Of a stretch of DNA of 64,000 bases, positions 10,673-22,984 are shown one piece after another (positions within the stretch are counted from its first letter, which is position 1; the number at the start of each line of letters is the position of its first letter). The translations under genes and the position numbers were made by a program. The notes below the pieces were generated by a model. The model ran no database searches, was not told the DNA's origin, and saw only the letters and a program-made list of their open reading frames with translations. Source of the DNA: Epiperipatus broadwayi (Eukaryota; Onychophora; Udeonychophora; Euonychophora; Peripatidae); the NCBI GenBank assembly GCA_028023455.1, contig JAQFVV010006853.1, positions 186,001 through 250,000 of the forward strand, in the 5' to 3' direction.

Positions 10673-13600
10673 ATACTGTAACAGTAGCCAGGTTTAAGCC
10701 CTGTTACAAGGCAGTGATGTAATATCCCCCAATGGCCTAGATAAGCATAAGGCCAATAAATTGACCTCATATGTGAGTATGTATATAAAGAATCATATAG
10801 ATATATGTTGAAGAGAAAGAGAAAGTTCAAAAGTTTTATTTTTATTAAAAAATAAATAAAAAGAGAGAGAAATATGTATATAGTTATAGTTGTTTATTTT
10901 AGAATACTTTCAGAAAAATATGTGTTAATAAATTATGAAAATGTGGTTATATGCAAATATATATATATTTATATATATATATATATATATATTGTAACCA
11001 TATATTTAGTATAAAATATATTAATTGATGTAACTGGTATAAAAATTTATCTTTCTTCTTTTGGTGATTTGATTGGCTTGATTTCACTTTGAACAGATTA
11101 CTCTCTTATATTATTTTAATAAATTTAAATTTCTTCATCCATATACTAACTCATACAAAATGTTTAACTTTTAAAAAATTGACAACATATTAAATTTGTA
11201 AAATATTATAAATAATAATATTTTATTTTTATTTTTTAAAGTAATCTTAATAATTATTTCTATTGAATTAACAAAAAACCATTTTTCAATTAAAATAAAT
11301 TATTAAAAATAAATACAGTATATATCCTCAATGTAATAAAAGAAAAAGCAATTTAGAGAAGACTTTAGTTTGTTTTAGAAAAAAAAAAATGTAAAGGCAA
11401 TGTAAATTTGATAAGCTTATTTTAAAATAGTTAATAAGTAAACGATACCACAAAATTTGTATAAACAAAAATAACTAGTGGTATTTAATTAAGATGAATT
11501 GCTAAATTTAAAAATCTTCAATCTGGCAAGTGGATCAAATCACCAGTAAATTTTCCAATATTACATTTTAAAATGCCTTCCCAATTTAAAAGAATTAATT
11601 GAAAGATTTTTGTTTTAAAATGTTTATTATTCTACAATTAAAAAATTAAATAAGTATTTTAATTACAGAAGTTTTATGAAAATGAAAATTTGCTTTTTAA
11701 AAAGAAAAGTTTAAATTAAAGTAAAATGTTAAAGTTGTCAAGTAGCTTAATATTTCTTTTCCAATTCTAATAAAATATAGTTTAATTGATATTTAACTTC
11801 AAGCCAATCATATATTTGCTAGTTAATTTTTTATCATTTAAATAAATAGTCTTCAAATAATTAATCAAGCTATTTTCTAATTTTATCCGTTTGAATGAGT
11901 GAATTAATTGCTATAATGGTATTCCTAGATTTGCGGATAAATAAATATTAGCATTGTATAAACTTACATTTTTAATAGAGAAATGTAGATAATAACTTAT
12001 GAAAAACATTTTCATTTAAGTTCTCTTCATGTTTGAAATTTTTTTTTTTGGAGCCACGTAAAATCATTAATCTAATAGAGATATAATAACTAACACAAAT
12101 GGATAAAATTACTGTTTGGAATTCAACTATAATTATAGCTATTACTTCATACATTTATTGTTCAACACATCGTATCTGGTTTCACGGACATATTTGGAGT
12201 TATAAAAGCTATACAATCTAATTTGGACACACACTGCTAAAATTTATGTATTGAACTATAAAAGCTATACATTTAATTTATATCACACACACACCCATAG
12301 ATTTTAGTATTTGATGAATAATTATTGCTTTAATTTTATCATTATAGAACGAAGCATAAGTTATATTTTATTAAGTTTAAATTAATAGGGGTTGAATAAA
12401 ATATTTATTCAAGAGAATAGCGCTGAAAAAGCTAAAAGACTAAATGAATTCATGAGAGTACAATCTTTATGAGTTATTTTGTTAGTCTTTCCAGATTTAT
12501 ATTCCTATACTAATATTACTTATATTATATACACTTTTTATTTTAAGAAAGATAAGTAGTACATTAGTTGTCCTGATTAGGTAACATTTGTTGCAAGAAC
12601 CCACATTTGCTAGAGTTTAGTGTTTTCTGATGATCAGAATAACTGAAGGGATGATTTGCACTTTAATGTGAAGTAAATAGTAATGTTTTTTAGAAGTAAA
12701 GGGATAATTGTGTGTGGTAATCCCAGATACTAATGCTATTACACTCATTCCTGCGCTGGTGGTTAATCCGCGGAATGGTGTACTTGTACTTATTGCTTTA
12801 TGATAGTGTATAAATCCACAAAACGTTTAGTGTTATTCAATTCCTCCATGTAGATGAATACATCCACAGGAATAGTTTTGCTTCATAGATATAAGTTGGG
12901 CAAAGTTTTAGTTAATCTGCTAAATCACTTCTTCATTTGTAAGCATAATTTATAAGTTAGATCATCAACTTATAGCAGGACATCCTATTCAAGTTACTCA
13001 TAATAATTAACTGTTGGTTGATTATTATTTAGAGTGTAAGTTTAATTATCCTTATTAATGAGCATGAGCTAATCCTACAGACATAAATATTTATTATATA
13101 TATAAGTTTACTATGGATTTATGAACTGGAAAGAGTAATATTCATGAGTTGATGCTGAATTTAGTATAATTTCTCAAACTTCATTTATCAATTGAAATAT
13201 AGGTATGATTAGGTTCTTAAAAACACTTAGAGTGTTATTGAAGAAGCGATGGAATATAATTATTTATTTATTTGTTTATTTATGTCTTTAATTATAACAT
13301 TGGAATTAATTACTTATTATTCATAATTTTGTAAATAAAAGTTGATTTATAATTAAACTTACTGTGCTGTTGCTATGTGTCATTCATAAAATCAGAAATC
13401 ATAAACCTTGGATAGAGCATACATTGAAATACATACTATCGTCAACATGATATAAGAATTTAGTGATATTTTTGAGAAATCATTTAGATGCTTTCGTGTT
13501 TGGTAATTTAGATGTGTAAGGTACAAAAACCCATTTACCTTTTCCACATTTTGGCTTTGCGTAGTTGATTCTAGTATACCATACAAATTGATTATTAAAC

Positions 13601-13860
13601 TTGTAAACGATTTACCAAATAAGACACGATTAAATAATTTACTTAACTTTTTAAATTGTCATTCGTCAATATAAAGATACCAATGATATATTAAATTATA
13701 AAGGAACCCAAGTATTTATGTTTATTTATTGCAAAGCTTTACCTGGACTAGCACTGTATTAGAAACATAAGATGGTTTAAAATTTCATAACTTAGGTAAT
13801 TCCACAAATTAGCCACTTGTACATGGTCGGCCAGGGCTCAAAAAAAATGCAAATTAAGGT
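10673..13860. other. AT-rich intergenic DNA, nothing recognised
   Basis: The stretch contains an interrupted (TA)n at about 10958-10993, purine-rich AGAGAGAAA tracts at about 10815-10870, and otherwise A/T-rich sequence. No frame longer than about 65 codons has recognisable motifs. Confidence 0.5.
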
Positions 13861-13879
13861 TTGAAAAAATAACATAACT

Positions 13880-14150
13880 TATAATTTGATTAAAGTATTT
13901 TATCATAAACTATGGTAGTTCTTCACGTACACCCTGGCTGCGATCAAATTAAACAAAAAGTTTAGGTTAGATCATTAGTTTGGTCTGTGGTAAGTGCCCC
14001 AGAGGATTGTGGCTGTGTAAAAGAGCAAAGCTTTTGGATACGCCTTAAAGCTGACATGGCAATGGGAGACAATGAAGAGACGCTGGCTTTGTGTTCTGGT
14101 GGGCCCACGGTGGGCCAACGGGCGCACGGGGGGAGGGCGGCGAAATTTGT
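13880..14150. other. GC-rich island of unknown identity
   Basis: Base composition shifts sharply around 13985-14145, including a run GGGCCCACGGTGGGCC and a G-rich stretch GGGGGGAGGGCGGCG (about 14129-14143). Open frames of about 73-78 codons exist on both strands with no recognised domain. It could be a transposon terminus, a host promoter or exon remnant, or transferred sequence. I cannot decide. Confidence 0.35.
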
Positions 14151-14209
14151 ATTATTACTTATTTCAAATGTATATTTTCCTTTAGTTTTATTGTACATAG
14201 TATTTTAAT

Positions 14210-16790
14210 GAGAGTAACGAAAGAACTTTGATATATCTACATTGAGGCAATTTTGTGTCTTTTGTTCTATTACTTAGCCCCTTGAAATTCCAGGAAATCT
14301 TAAATAAAAAATGTACTGCTAAAAAAAGAAAAATACCTAAAGAAAAATGTTAAAAGCATGCCTGAGAAATATAGATCTCAATGCTGATAAACTATTTTGG
14401 GAAGTAAAAGAATTGGATTAATTAATATGTGAAAAGGAAAAAGACAGCAAGAGTGTTTTTTGGACAGAAATGTTGTATTAAGATGTTTTGCTAAGTTTAC
14501 TGGTGCTGCTATGCTCACATTAAAAAAATGAAATATTAAAAGTATTTCAATCAACCATCTCGAGAAGGAAATATATTTAGCAAAATCAACTTATATAATC
14601 ACTACAATCATAATGCTGGGGTAGAAGAAATACATGTACGGAGATAACCTTAAGCTCCAAATATATATAGCTGTTCCTGTCCAATGCCTGCCCATCCAAG
14701 AACCCTAAGGACCCTACCAATATGCTGCTAAAATAATCCAGGAAGGAATGAATCTTGAACCATATACACTAAGAAAGCTTCCAATAAGCTGTCATTATTT
14801 TTTATATCCAAGCAATACCACAAAATGGTTGTGCCAAACTTTTGTCATTAATATATATTTTTTTCATTCATCGACAATAAAGGATATATAGATTTCATTT
14901 GGATCATTGAAACAACCTTACATGGAAAAAAAGACTTATCCCTAATGAAGCAGTTGATCTGATGCTCAGATCGAGCTTTGCAGCCCACTTGCAATCTCCT
15001 ATCACCAAACCATGTTTAAACTCCATCCTTATGTGCATAAACACATAGAGGTCCCTACTTTCACATTTTATATGCATGTGCTTGAGGCTACAGCCTTAAT
15101 GAATATTACTTACATAATCAATGTGTGTTTAAATAAATTTATAATTACATATTTACTAATATATATTTTGCCTCTGATTAACCATTTAAAATAACTGATG
15201 TAGATATATTTATATCTTAATGCAAACAAATTTAACAAATAAATATTCAATGTTATTTTAATGTGTATGTGTGTGTAATGGATACATATATGTTTTCAGT
15301 GTGGGGAGATTGCTTATAAATCATATAAAATCATATTATTCATGTATATTAAAATTCATATATGTAATTTATTATTTATATATTTAATATTAGCGGTCAA
15401 AAAATGATGCAATTCTTTTAAGAAGTTTCTCAAAAACAATTACCCAGGAAAGCCCATTAGTTAGAATTAAAATGTTACAATTTGTAATAGTAAAGTGAAA
15501 ATCTATTAGTGGAAATTTTATCCACTCCAACATGTTTTAAAATCATAAGACTTATTTTAAAACAATCATTTGAGAAACTTGTAACAAGATGGCATTGTTT
15601 CCAAAAACTTATTAAACAAACAATATCTTGTCAGAAGATTTCAATATTGCTAAAGTGCTAAATTGCCTCAGGTCCAGCAGCTAAGTGCTCTACTACATCA
15701 TCATGAAAAAGGGTTTAAATACTGATGGATTTGAATCCATGAAGGAGACAGCTATAAAATAATGATGGTAAGCCCAATCCATGCTGGTTTTAATTTCAAT
15801 TCAATGTGCAGTGAGTAGGCAAAATTTCACCTTTCCCTCTGTTTCAATATGCTTGTTCCTGTAATAAAAGCTCTGGATCCTGTACCTATGAACTTTCCAA
15901 TGACTCCAGATTAAATAAATAAAATTCTACCTGTGTGCCTGCTTCAAAAACCTAGATCTAGTATATTAACTCTGATGGACATTCAAAGCCTTGAGGACCT
16001 CCACTATGTATGAAAGATAAAAGAACTCTAGCCGCTATATGACTCTCTTAACCTCAGCCTTCTATAAGAATAATACTCCTGATGCTCTACTATGTCATCT
16101 CACGTAAATTATTTATGACTATGTATTTCTAACTTATCCTAACTCTATATAACTTAACCTCCACTATCATTGAGCCTCTATTTTAATGTTATTTTTATTT
16201 TTCATGCGGCAATAATTTTTATTCTCTTATTATATATTTTGGATTTTAAATATGCCAATAATATTTCCAACTCACTAGCATAGAATAGATGTCTTTTATT
16301 TTATTCCCACCATTTATGGGATGATTAAATTTAGCTTAAATTCAAACAAGTCATACGACTTATGCAGGTGCTCACAAGTTAGGTAAAACAAACTCATTAT
16401 GTTATAAAGTTGTTGTAGGAAAACAGATCAACACCTGTTTTTTTCTAAAAATGTTTCTTTTATCCCTTTTTAAATCATAATGTGCTAATTCTAAACATAA
16501 ATGTTTTCTATATATGTAACTTTATGTATTATCCCAGTCATTACTACCATCCCATTTGTTTCTATATCAACATATTTATTTTAATCATAGCATTTATTAA
16601 CCAAGATTTATACTTATTAAATGGTGTGGGAAGTTCTAGATAAATTAAAATAAGGGGAATCTTTTGTATATTAAGAATTATATAGTTTCATTAGTTTAAA
16701 TTATCTATGTCTGTTTAGCAATTAGGTCATACCATTATGCAGGATGTTCCATAATATATGGACCTTAATTAATTAAATAGACTTTAAAGC
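14210..16790. other. Intergenic DNA, nothing firmly recognised
   Basis: No domain-bearing frame is seen. A tRNA-arm-like hairpin, ATGGATTTGAATCCAT (about 15727-15742), follows a degenerate A-box-like stretch. It is too poor to call a tRNA gene. Confidence 0.45.
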
Positions 16791-16799
16791 TATATTTTA

Positions 16800-17224
16800 T
16801 TATTCCAAGCATTGCATGCATATAGGCACCCTCATTCTTAATTATATATTCGTGCTTCTTTTCTCTAGAGGTATCGCAAAGTCAAACCCCATCATTTATT
16901 TCAAAGTCCAATAACCAGGCATTAACCTCCCTGAGGACTTATTTGGTTGTATGTGCATGCTTAATATGGGGATCGCTCTGGAAAAACCAGCCCAATAAAT
17001 GCATGGCCTACCGCTCTTTGTGCATGAACTGATTCTGCTAACATCGCAGTCTCATATCGGTCTATTTCTAAAAATAAATTCTCTGAAGCACATGCTAGGA
17101 TCCATGATGGATCACCTAAATACACCACCATGCATGCACCGCCTCTTTTTGTTGTATTTCTAATAAACCCATGAATATCCATAAGCCATAATGTTGTAAT
17201 TTTGCTAAACAAACCTATTTCCAC
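16800..17224 (-). pseudogene. Orphan coding-like fragment, possibly RNase H-like
   Basis: An 87-codon frame (17224 down to 16961) reads like real protein: LMDIHGFIRN, then GGACMVVYLGDP, then DRYETAMLAES, then VGHAFIGLVFPER. A shifted frame continues with REVNAWLLDFEINDGV and EKKHEYIIKNEGAYMHAM to about 16800, with an in-frame stop. An Asp-bearing first strand, a Gly-Gly-Ala strand and a Glu in an ALAE-like helix resemble the RNase H fold of retroelements, but this is inference from layout only. I do not recognise the family. It is isolated from the other elements. Confidence 0.3.
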
Positions 17225-17229
17225 TATTT

Positions 17230-18377
17230 AAAATGCATGTCCTTGAGATGACATTTATTATTAACATGTTCATTAGCTATCCCACACACGTTTATCACTC
17301 CATAATCTAAATATTAATATAATGTATTTTGTATGAGCTTAAGGCTTCATCCAAAATGATAATTAAATTGGTTAAATGCTTGTTTTGTTCCTTCTGGGGA
17401 TGGAGTAGTATTTCAAAATTAATATTTCATAATAGTGCTAAGTCTTGTAGTCATCGTTATAATGATATATTATTGGCATAGCCGCAATTATAAACAAAGT
17501 TATGTATTAAATATAATTCCAGAATTGATAAACAAAATGTAATGTTATTTCTTTATAACCAAATATCATCTAAGATTTACAAGGCCAATGAGTAATAAAT
17601 AATGACACACATTTATTTATGTTTTGTCAAATTAATAAATTTTAATTATATATATTATATCTCAGAATCATTGTGTTCTTTTAGTTAAATTAGTATCTTA
17701 TTTAATAATTTATGCCAGTACTAACCTGATGATCCCTGCTAATATATAATTAATAATAAAGGTCACGATCTTTAATTACTTCTAAATTATAATTCATGCT
17801 AAGTTGTTCCATCATTGAACTTAAATTAGAGTCTCTTTGTATCTCCGATGTGCGATGACAGTGGAGAGAATTAAAATTAGATCGATATCATTGGTATTGT
17901 TGCCCATAAATTGGTAGATCTGGAAAATAGGCAAATAGGGCAGAGTTCATGAGTGCTCCTGACTTATGTATCTTGTGTATGATTGGTCTCAAGGTACTTT
18001 TGCCTAGATGTTAGATCTTGTTATGTGAACATACAAAACCAACCAGTACACTAATAAAAATCCCAGGTACTCCAAGTAATTGCCTATTGTTACTCTTTAA
18101 AGGGTTACTCATTGTTTAAAGCTATATAATTTAATCTGTAACATATAAATGCATTCTTCCACATGCTGTTTAATTATATGGTATTTCATATTTAAAAAAA
18201 ATCATTTTTTTTCTTTTATGTTATCATTTGATATGTAAATTATATATGTATTTTTCTCTTTTCTCAATATTTAATTAGCCAGAATAGTAATAAAATTGTA
18301 TACTTACTTTAAAACAAATTATTTGTCTATCATTAATGAAAATATTTATCATTTATATTGGCCCAATTTTCTTCATG

Positions 18378-18380
<3 letters not shown>
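17230..18380. other. AT-rich intergenic DNA, nothing recognised
   Basis: No gene, RNA or repeat is recognised. The stretch runs up to the (AT)n at 18381-18410. Confidence 0.45.

Positions 18381-18410
<30 letters not shown>
18381..18410. repeat. (AT)n microsatellite
   Basis: About 15 uninterrupted AT units. Confidence 0.9.
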
Positions 18411-18412
<2 letters not shown>

Positions 18413-19098
18413 AAATGAGTGAGTATGGTTTTCCGAGTAAGCAATTATATTAACGTGCTTTTAAACTCCAAACCATAAATTTGATAAGGAAATAGAGTGC
18501 GTATTGAAGTAATAAATGTTTAGAAGTATGGAGTTCAAAGTTGCTAATTTTAAATGGCACAAGATCTAATTTGACAAGCATAGACATCAGGGAAAGATCG
18601 TTCCAAATACGCAAATTTATCCATTTACCTCCGCATTACCTGATAGGTATTGTTACCTCCCAACCCAGGGATTTGAGCTAGCTAGAGGGCCAGACACCTA
18701 ATTAGCATTAGTTATAAGATTATTTAGATAGGAAAAGTATAATTCTTATGTGATTAGTGAGATTGGCACTTGAGGTCAGTTATTAACTGATGCTCATAAA
18801 TATACTTTTTCCAAAGACATTATTGTGCATCTTTTTAATGAGATAATGGTCACTAGGTAGATTTTGTTGTTTATTTTTTTGTTAACTTACATCTTTATAT
18901 AGGATTTGTAGATTTTATTTCTTAAGATTTCATTAAAAAAGTGGATTCGTATTCAAACTCAATTTGGTAGATAGTATTCAAATTCTATATGCAGGTGTTA
19001 TGGTAACTAGACAGCCATAGTTTTGTGTTTACTAGGTCAACAGATCAGATTTTTTTGGATATTTATACAAACAACAAAATTGATACTGGGGTTGCTTG

Positions 19099-19100
<2 letters not shown>

Positions 19101-19142
<42 letters not shown>
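19101..19142. repeat. (TA)n microsatellite
   Basis: About 20 TA units at the outer (3') edge of the minus-strand Penelope-like element that follows. Confidence 0.9.
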
Positions 19143-19144
<2 letters not shown>

Positions 19145-19225
19145 AATTCTAATATTTTCACGGATAAAAGATGTTATATTATTATTAGTATTTGCAGGAT
19201 ATACCATGTAGTGAAAAAGCTAAAT

Positions 19226-19262
19226 GCTGATGTTTCAGTACAATATCAAGTACCTTCCTCAG
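19226..19262 (-). ncRNA. Hammerhead-like hairpin in the 3' UTR of Penelope-like element 3
   Basis: The minus strand reads CTGAGGA, an extra A, then a 5-bp stem GGTAC/GTACT around an 8-nt loop, then GAAAC. This is the CTGANGA...GAAA arrangement of hammerhead cores, but with one additional A, and no convincing stem I or cleavage strand is visible. PLEs are known to carry hammerhead motifs. Here I call it a related or decayed form. Confidence 0.4.
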
Positions 19263-21075
19263 AGGGTCCTCTTTCTCAAATCATAAGAATGTGTGTGAGA
19301 TTTAAAATCGTTTTTATCATTTTCTTTCTCCTCATATTTAAATTCTATTGGTTGAAAAGTTTTAAAATTTATTTTCTTTTCCAATAGCTTCTTCCAACTA
19401 TTGTTAATCTTCTTTAATTCACACCTTTTATTTATGCTCTTGGGCCTTTTAAAAATCGTTATAACTTCTCTTAGCATTCTCTGGTCATACTGTTCAATTT
19501 TTGCTAAAATATTTGTTTTTTTTCAAAATTGATATCATGATTAGTTAATTTTATATGAGAATAAATAGATGATGAATTGGATTTTTCTCTGAATGCCAGA
19601 ATGTGTTCTTCCTTTCTAATATTTATTCTACGATTAGTCTGTCCAATATACATATGTGAACAGACCCTACATGGAATTTCATATACACCATGACATTCTA
19701 AAGCAATTTTATCTTTAGGAAGTGGAAATATTTCACTAATTTTTTTATAAGTAGTGTAAACTGTGTATATTATTATTGTTTAAAATGTTACCAATTTTAT
19801 CAGTTACTCCTTTTATATATGGCAAAATTGTCTTAATTTCTGATGTATCAAAATCTTTTTTCTTTTTATATGTATAAGCCTTATTAATAATGTTGTAATT
19901 AAAACCATCATCAAGAAGCATTTTATTAGTAGCAGAAATGTCCCAGTGAAAATGGCTATCATCAGAAAGTCTCTTTGTTCTATCCAATAATGTCTTTGCC
20001 CCTGAAGATAGTTGTGCAGAATAGTGATGAGAAGAAAAATGCAGATACCTCCCAGTGTGTGTTGATTTTTTATATATACCATGGAATAAAGAACCATCTT
20101 CCCTTCTTTCAATCAAAACATCTAAAAAAGGTAATTGATTATTATTTTCTATTTCCATAGTAAATTTAATATTGTTGTAAAAAAGTTTAAAAAATTAAAA
20201 AAGTCATCAAGAGCATGCTTACCATGAGGCCAAATAACAAAGATATCATCAACATACCTTAGCCATATAGATGGTTATTTAACTGCTGAAGTCAAAATTT
20301 TATTTTCCAAATTCTCCATAAAAATAGAAGCTAATGCTGGAGAAATTGGTGAATCCATAGCTAGACCTGATGTTTGTTTATACATCTGCCCATCAAAAAA
20401 AAAAAAAAAAATTCGATAAGCAGTGTTCAATCAAAACCACAGCAAAAATAGGCAACTGAATATTTTTTAAAACTTGAATAGCTTCATTTACAGATACACT
20501 AGTAAACAGTGAAACAATGTCAAAACTTACCGAAATATCATTCTTAGTCAATTTACTATCCCGGATAAGCTCAAGAAAATGATTCGCATCTTTAACATAT
20601 GATGACATCGCTGTTAAATGCGGCTGTAAAAAAGAAGTCAAAAACGGGCTAGTGTCTGTGTAGGTGAACCAACTGCACTTACAATCAGTCTCAGTGGAAT
20701 ATCTGGCTTATGAACTTTTGGTAAACCATATAATTTTGGATAAAAAGAAAATTTTTCTTTGAAAGTAAGCAGGGTCTTTGTTTCTAAATCTAGATCTGTA
20801 GAATAAATTAATGCTTTCGTTTTCTTTTTAAGATAAGTCATAGGATCTCTATAAATTTTTTTATAAATATTATCACTTAATAAATCATCTATTTTTTATA
20901 ATAATCAGCCTTATTTAAAAATACTGTAGTATTACCCTTATCTGCCAGAAGAATAGTAATAGATTTGTCATTTTTTAAAGCAAACAAAGGCTCTTCTTTC
21001 ATTAATTGATAAATTAGTTTTAGGTGGTTTTGCTTTATTTAAAATATCGTAAATTTTTTCCCTCATTATATCTGC
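19259..21075 (-). pseudogene. Penelope-like RT + GIY-YIG endonuclease (element 3)
   Basis: Motifs from N to C terminus: LADKGNTTVFLNKADYY (about 20900-20955); KLYGLPKVHKPDIPLRLIVS (about 20680-20740); ISVSFDIVSLFTSVSVNEA (about 20480-20545); a motif-B-like GLAMDSPISPA (about 20345); RYVDDIFVIWPHGK (about 20225-20260); LPFLDVLIERR; THTGRYLHFSSHHYSAQ; then GVYEIPCRVC and MYIGQTNRRINIRKEEH (about 19610-19700); and a C-terminal ITIFKRPKSINKR. Breaks: an expanded A run at 20397-20411, read as a phenylalanine run, where the frame changes; an in-frame TAA just before SIWLRYVDD; and several other frame changes. It is not functional as read. The complete RT finger-to-endonuclease order makes the assignment secure. 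Confidence 0.88.
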
Positions 21076-21551
21076 ATTCCCGTAAGGTGTATATATATTC
21101 TAAACAAATAATCTTAAATAAGAAACTTAATATTATATTTTTTTTTATAAATTGATTATGGAATAAAATATTTAAAAATGAGTCAATTTATAAAAAAATA
21201 TAACATTAAATTGTTTGTTCAAATGTTAAACATTTCTGTATTCATGTATTTATATATCTTATAGCTCTAACGAAGATTTCTGTTTAATTGAATCTGTAAG
21301 ATTGGTTAATTTTTTTTTTTAAAAAAAGCATTATAGATAGAATTGTTTAATTTTTTACTTCAAGAATCATATAGTCTAAAATATGATATAGTTTAAACTT
21401 GGATTTTAAAAACTGATGGTTAGTTATATTCTTCCTGAACTTCCCAAACATGTATATTATTCTTTCGTATAATTGAGGTAAAAATAAGTGATAGCAAGTG
21501 ATGATTTCATCCAACATAAACAACTTTTAATATTTATGTAAGATGATCTGG

Positions 21552-21870
21552 TTTCATATAATACTAAATTGTCCATGCCCTTTATTACTGTTACACAATG
21601 CTTTATTTACCACCCTTTTTTACAGTTTACAGTTTCGATTGTCCCATCAATCTTCTTCAGAACTTTATATCTCCTAGCCTCAACAACTAAATTCAAAATT
21701 TAAAATGTATCATTATATTATAGCAGTTAAGGCTAGGAGATATAAAGTTCTGAAGAAAATTGCTGGGACAATCAAAACTGTAAACTGTAAAAAAGAGTGG
21801 TAAATAAAGCATTGTGTAACAATAGTATAATGCATGGACAATTTAGTATTATATGGTATACATTTGGCAA
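21552..21870. repeat. Inverted repeat with hammerhead-like core in each arm
   Basis: Left arm about 21552-21678 and right arm about 21731-21870 are near-complementary around a roughly 50-bp spacer. Each arm, read outward, has GGCTAGGAGATATAAAG, then CTGAAGAAG-stem-loop-GAAAC (left, minus strand, 21632-21660; stem GATTG/CAATC) or CTGAAGAAAATTG...CAAAAC (right, 21750-21778), then a tail through TAAATAAAGCATTGTGTAAC to ACAATTTAGTATTATATGG. A third copy lies at about 34898-35090. No protein is encoded. I infer a short non-autonomous relative of PLEs arranged head to head. Confidence 0.75.
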
Positions 21871-21879
21871 TGCAATAAG

Positions 21880-22980
21880 AAAGATTCGTTATGATCTAGT
21901 TTCATAATATTTATTTGCAATACCTTAATATACCCTTTTCCTGTAATAGTTTGATTGACTCATATATGGTTATTCTTGTTCCAGCAATTTCCAAGGAACC
22001 AAAGATCAAAATTTTTGAAAATATAACACCTAACATAAAGCTTTCAAATTTAAATACAATCACTTATTTCATTTTGAAACACATGATTATTCTGTAGAAT
22101 AGGTTACAATAAAAAGAGAGTTGTTTTTTTATGCTATGAATCGTTAAATTTGACTTCTATTTTTTTCTTCGTTAAGAATATAATTGATTAATGTTCAAAC
22201 AATAAGAAATGTCTTACTTCAAATTCATATGTCATGAATCTGAGATATTATTTTATTATGCAAATGAGTGGAAGGAGATATAGATAGTTGCTATTGAGTA
22301 TTTCCTTTAGTTCAGATGTGCATGTGATCATTTCATGGTAGGATTCATACACACTGAACGAGAAAATGCATAGCGAGTGAAATGTTTATTGTGAGTTATC
22401 TTAAAATATATCTCTTGTGCATTTATATAAGTGTAATTCTTTTTAATTGGGATAAACTTGACTTAAGACATGGTGTCTGTTAAATATAATCAAACTAAAT
22501 ATGACTTGGAAGCAATAACATTTTTCTTTGCATTAATACAGTATTATTCCCCCAGTACCTTTCTCTATTACGGTTGCTGTACCAATGAGTTGGCTTGTTA
22601 GAGCTTTTTATCATTACGATATATATATAAATTCATGTTGTATATAAACAGAATATTGTTTATTAAATATTTATAAAATAAGTTAAGCTGCAAAAATATC
22701 ATCAAAGAAAAATAAAATCGATCAAGTATTCCAATTAGTTTTGTTAATTATTTTGTCGTATTGAATCACGCTTTCATCAAACAAATTATCCCTTGTTTTT
22801 AATAATAAAATAATAAATATTCGATGGTGTAACAATCAATATAAATCAACAAACAAATCTTTGTGCTTAGAAAAACTTTCAGTTATCTAATTGTTTGCAG
22901 TAATTGATTTTGCTAAATTTTATTTTATTAAGTTTATTGCTCAGTTTTATTAATGTCTCAAATAATTAGCCTTGTAGTGA
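21880..22980. other. AT-rich intergenic DNA, nothing recognised
   Basis: No motif-bearing frame or repeat is recognised between the inverted repeat and the RTE fragment. Confidence 0.45.
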
Positions 22981-22984
22981 GAGA

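Larger units (their letters stand above)
19215..21085 (-). mobile_element. Penelope-like element 3, best-preserved copy
   Basis: It spans from the N-terminal RT region (about 21080) through the endonuclease C-terminus (19259) and a 3' UTR ending near the (TA)n. The coding part is described separately. Compared with the 1-kb copy, the two belong to the same broad family (GxxMxSPIS, YhDDhFVIW, LPFLDVL, C-x2-C before YIG). Confidence 0.85.

Noticed and set aside
15690-15765. tRNA-like sequence with a T-arm-like hairpin
   Set aside because: No acceptor stem or anticodon arm can be formed and the T loop is one base short.
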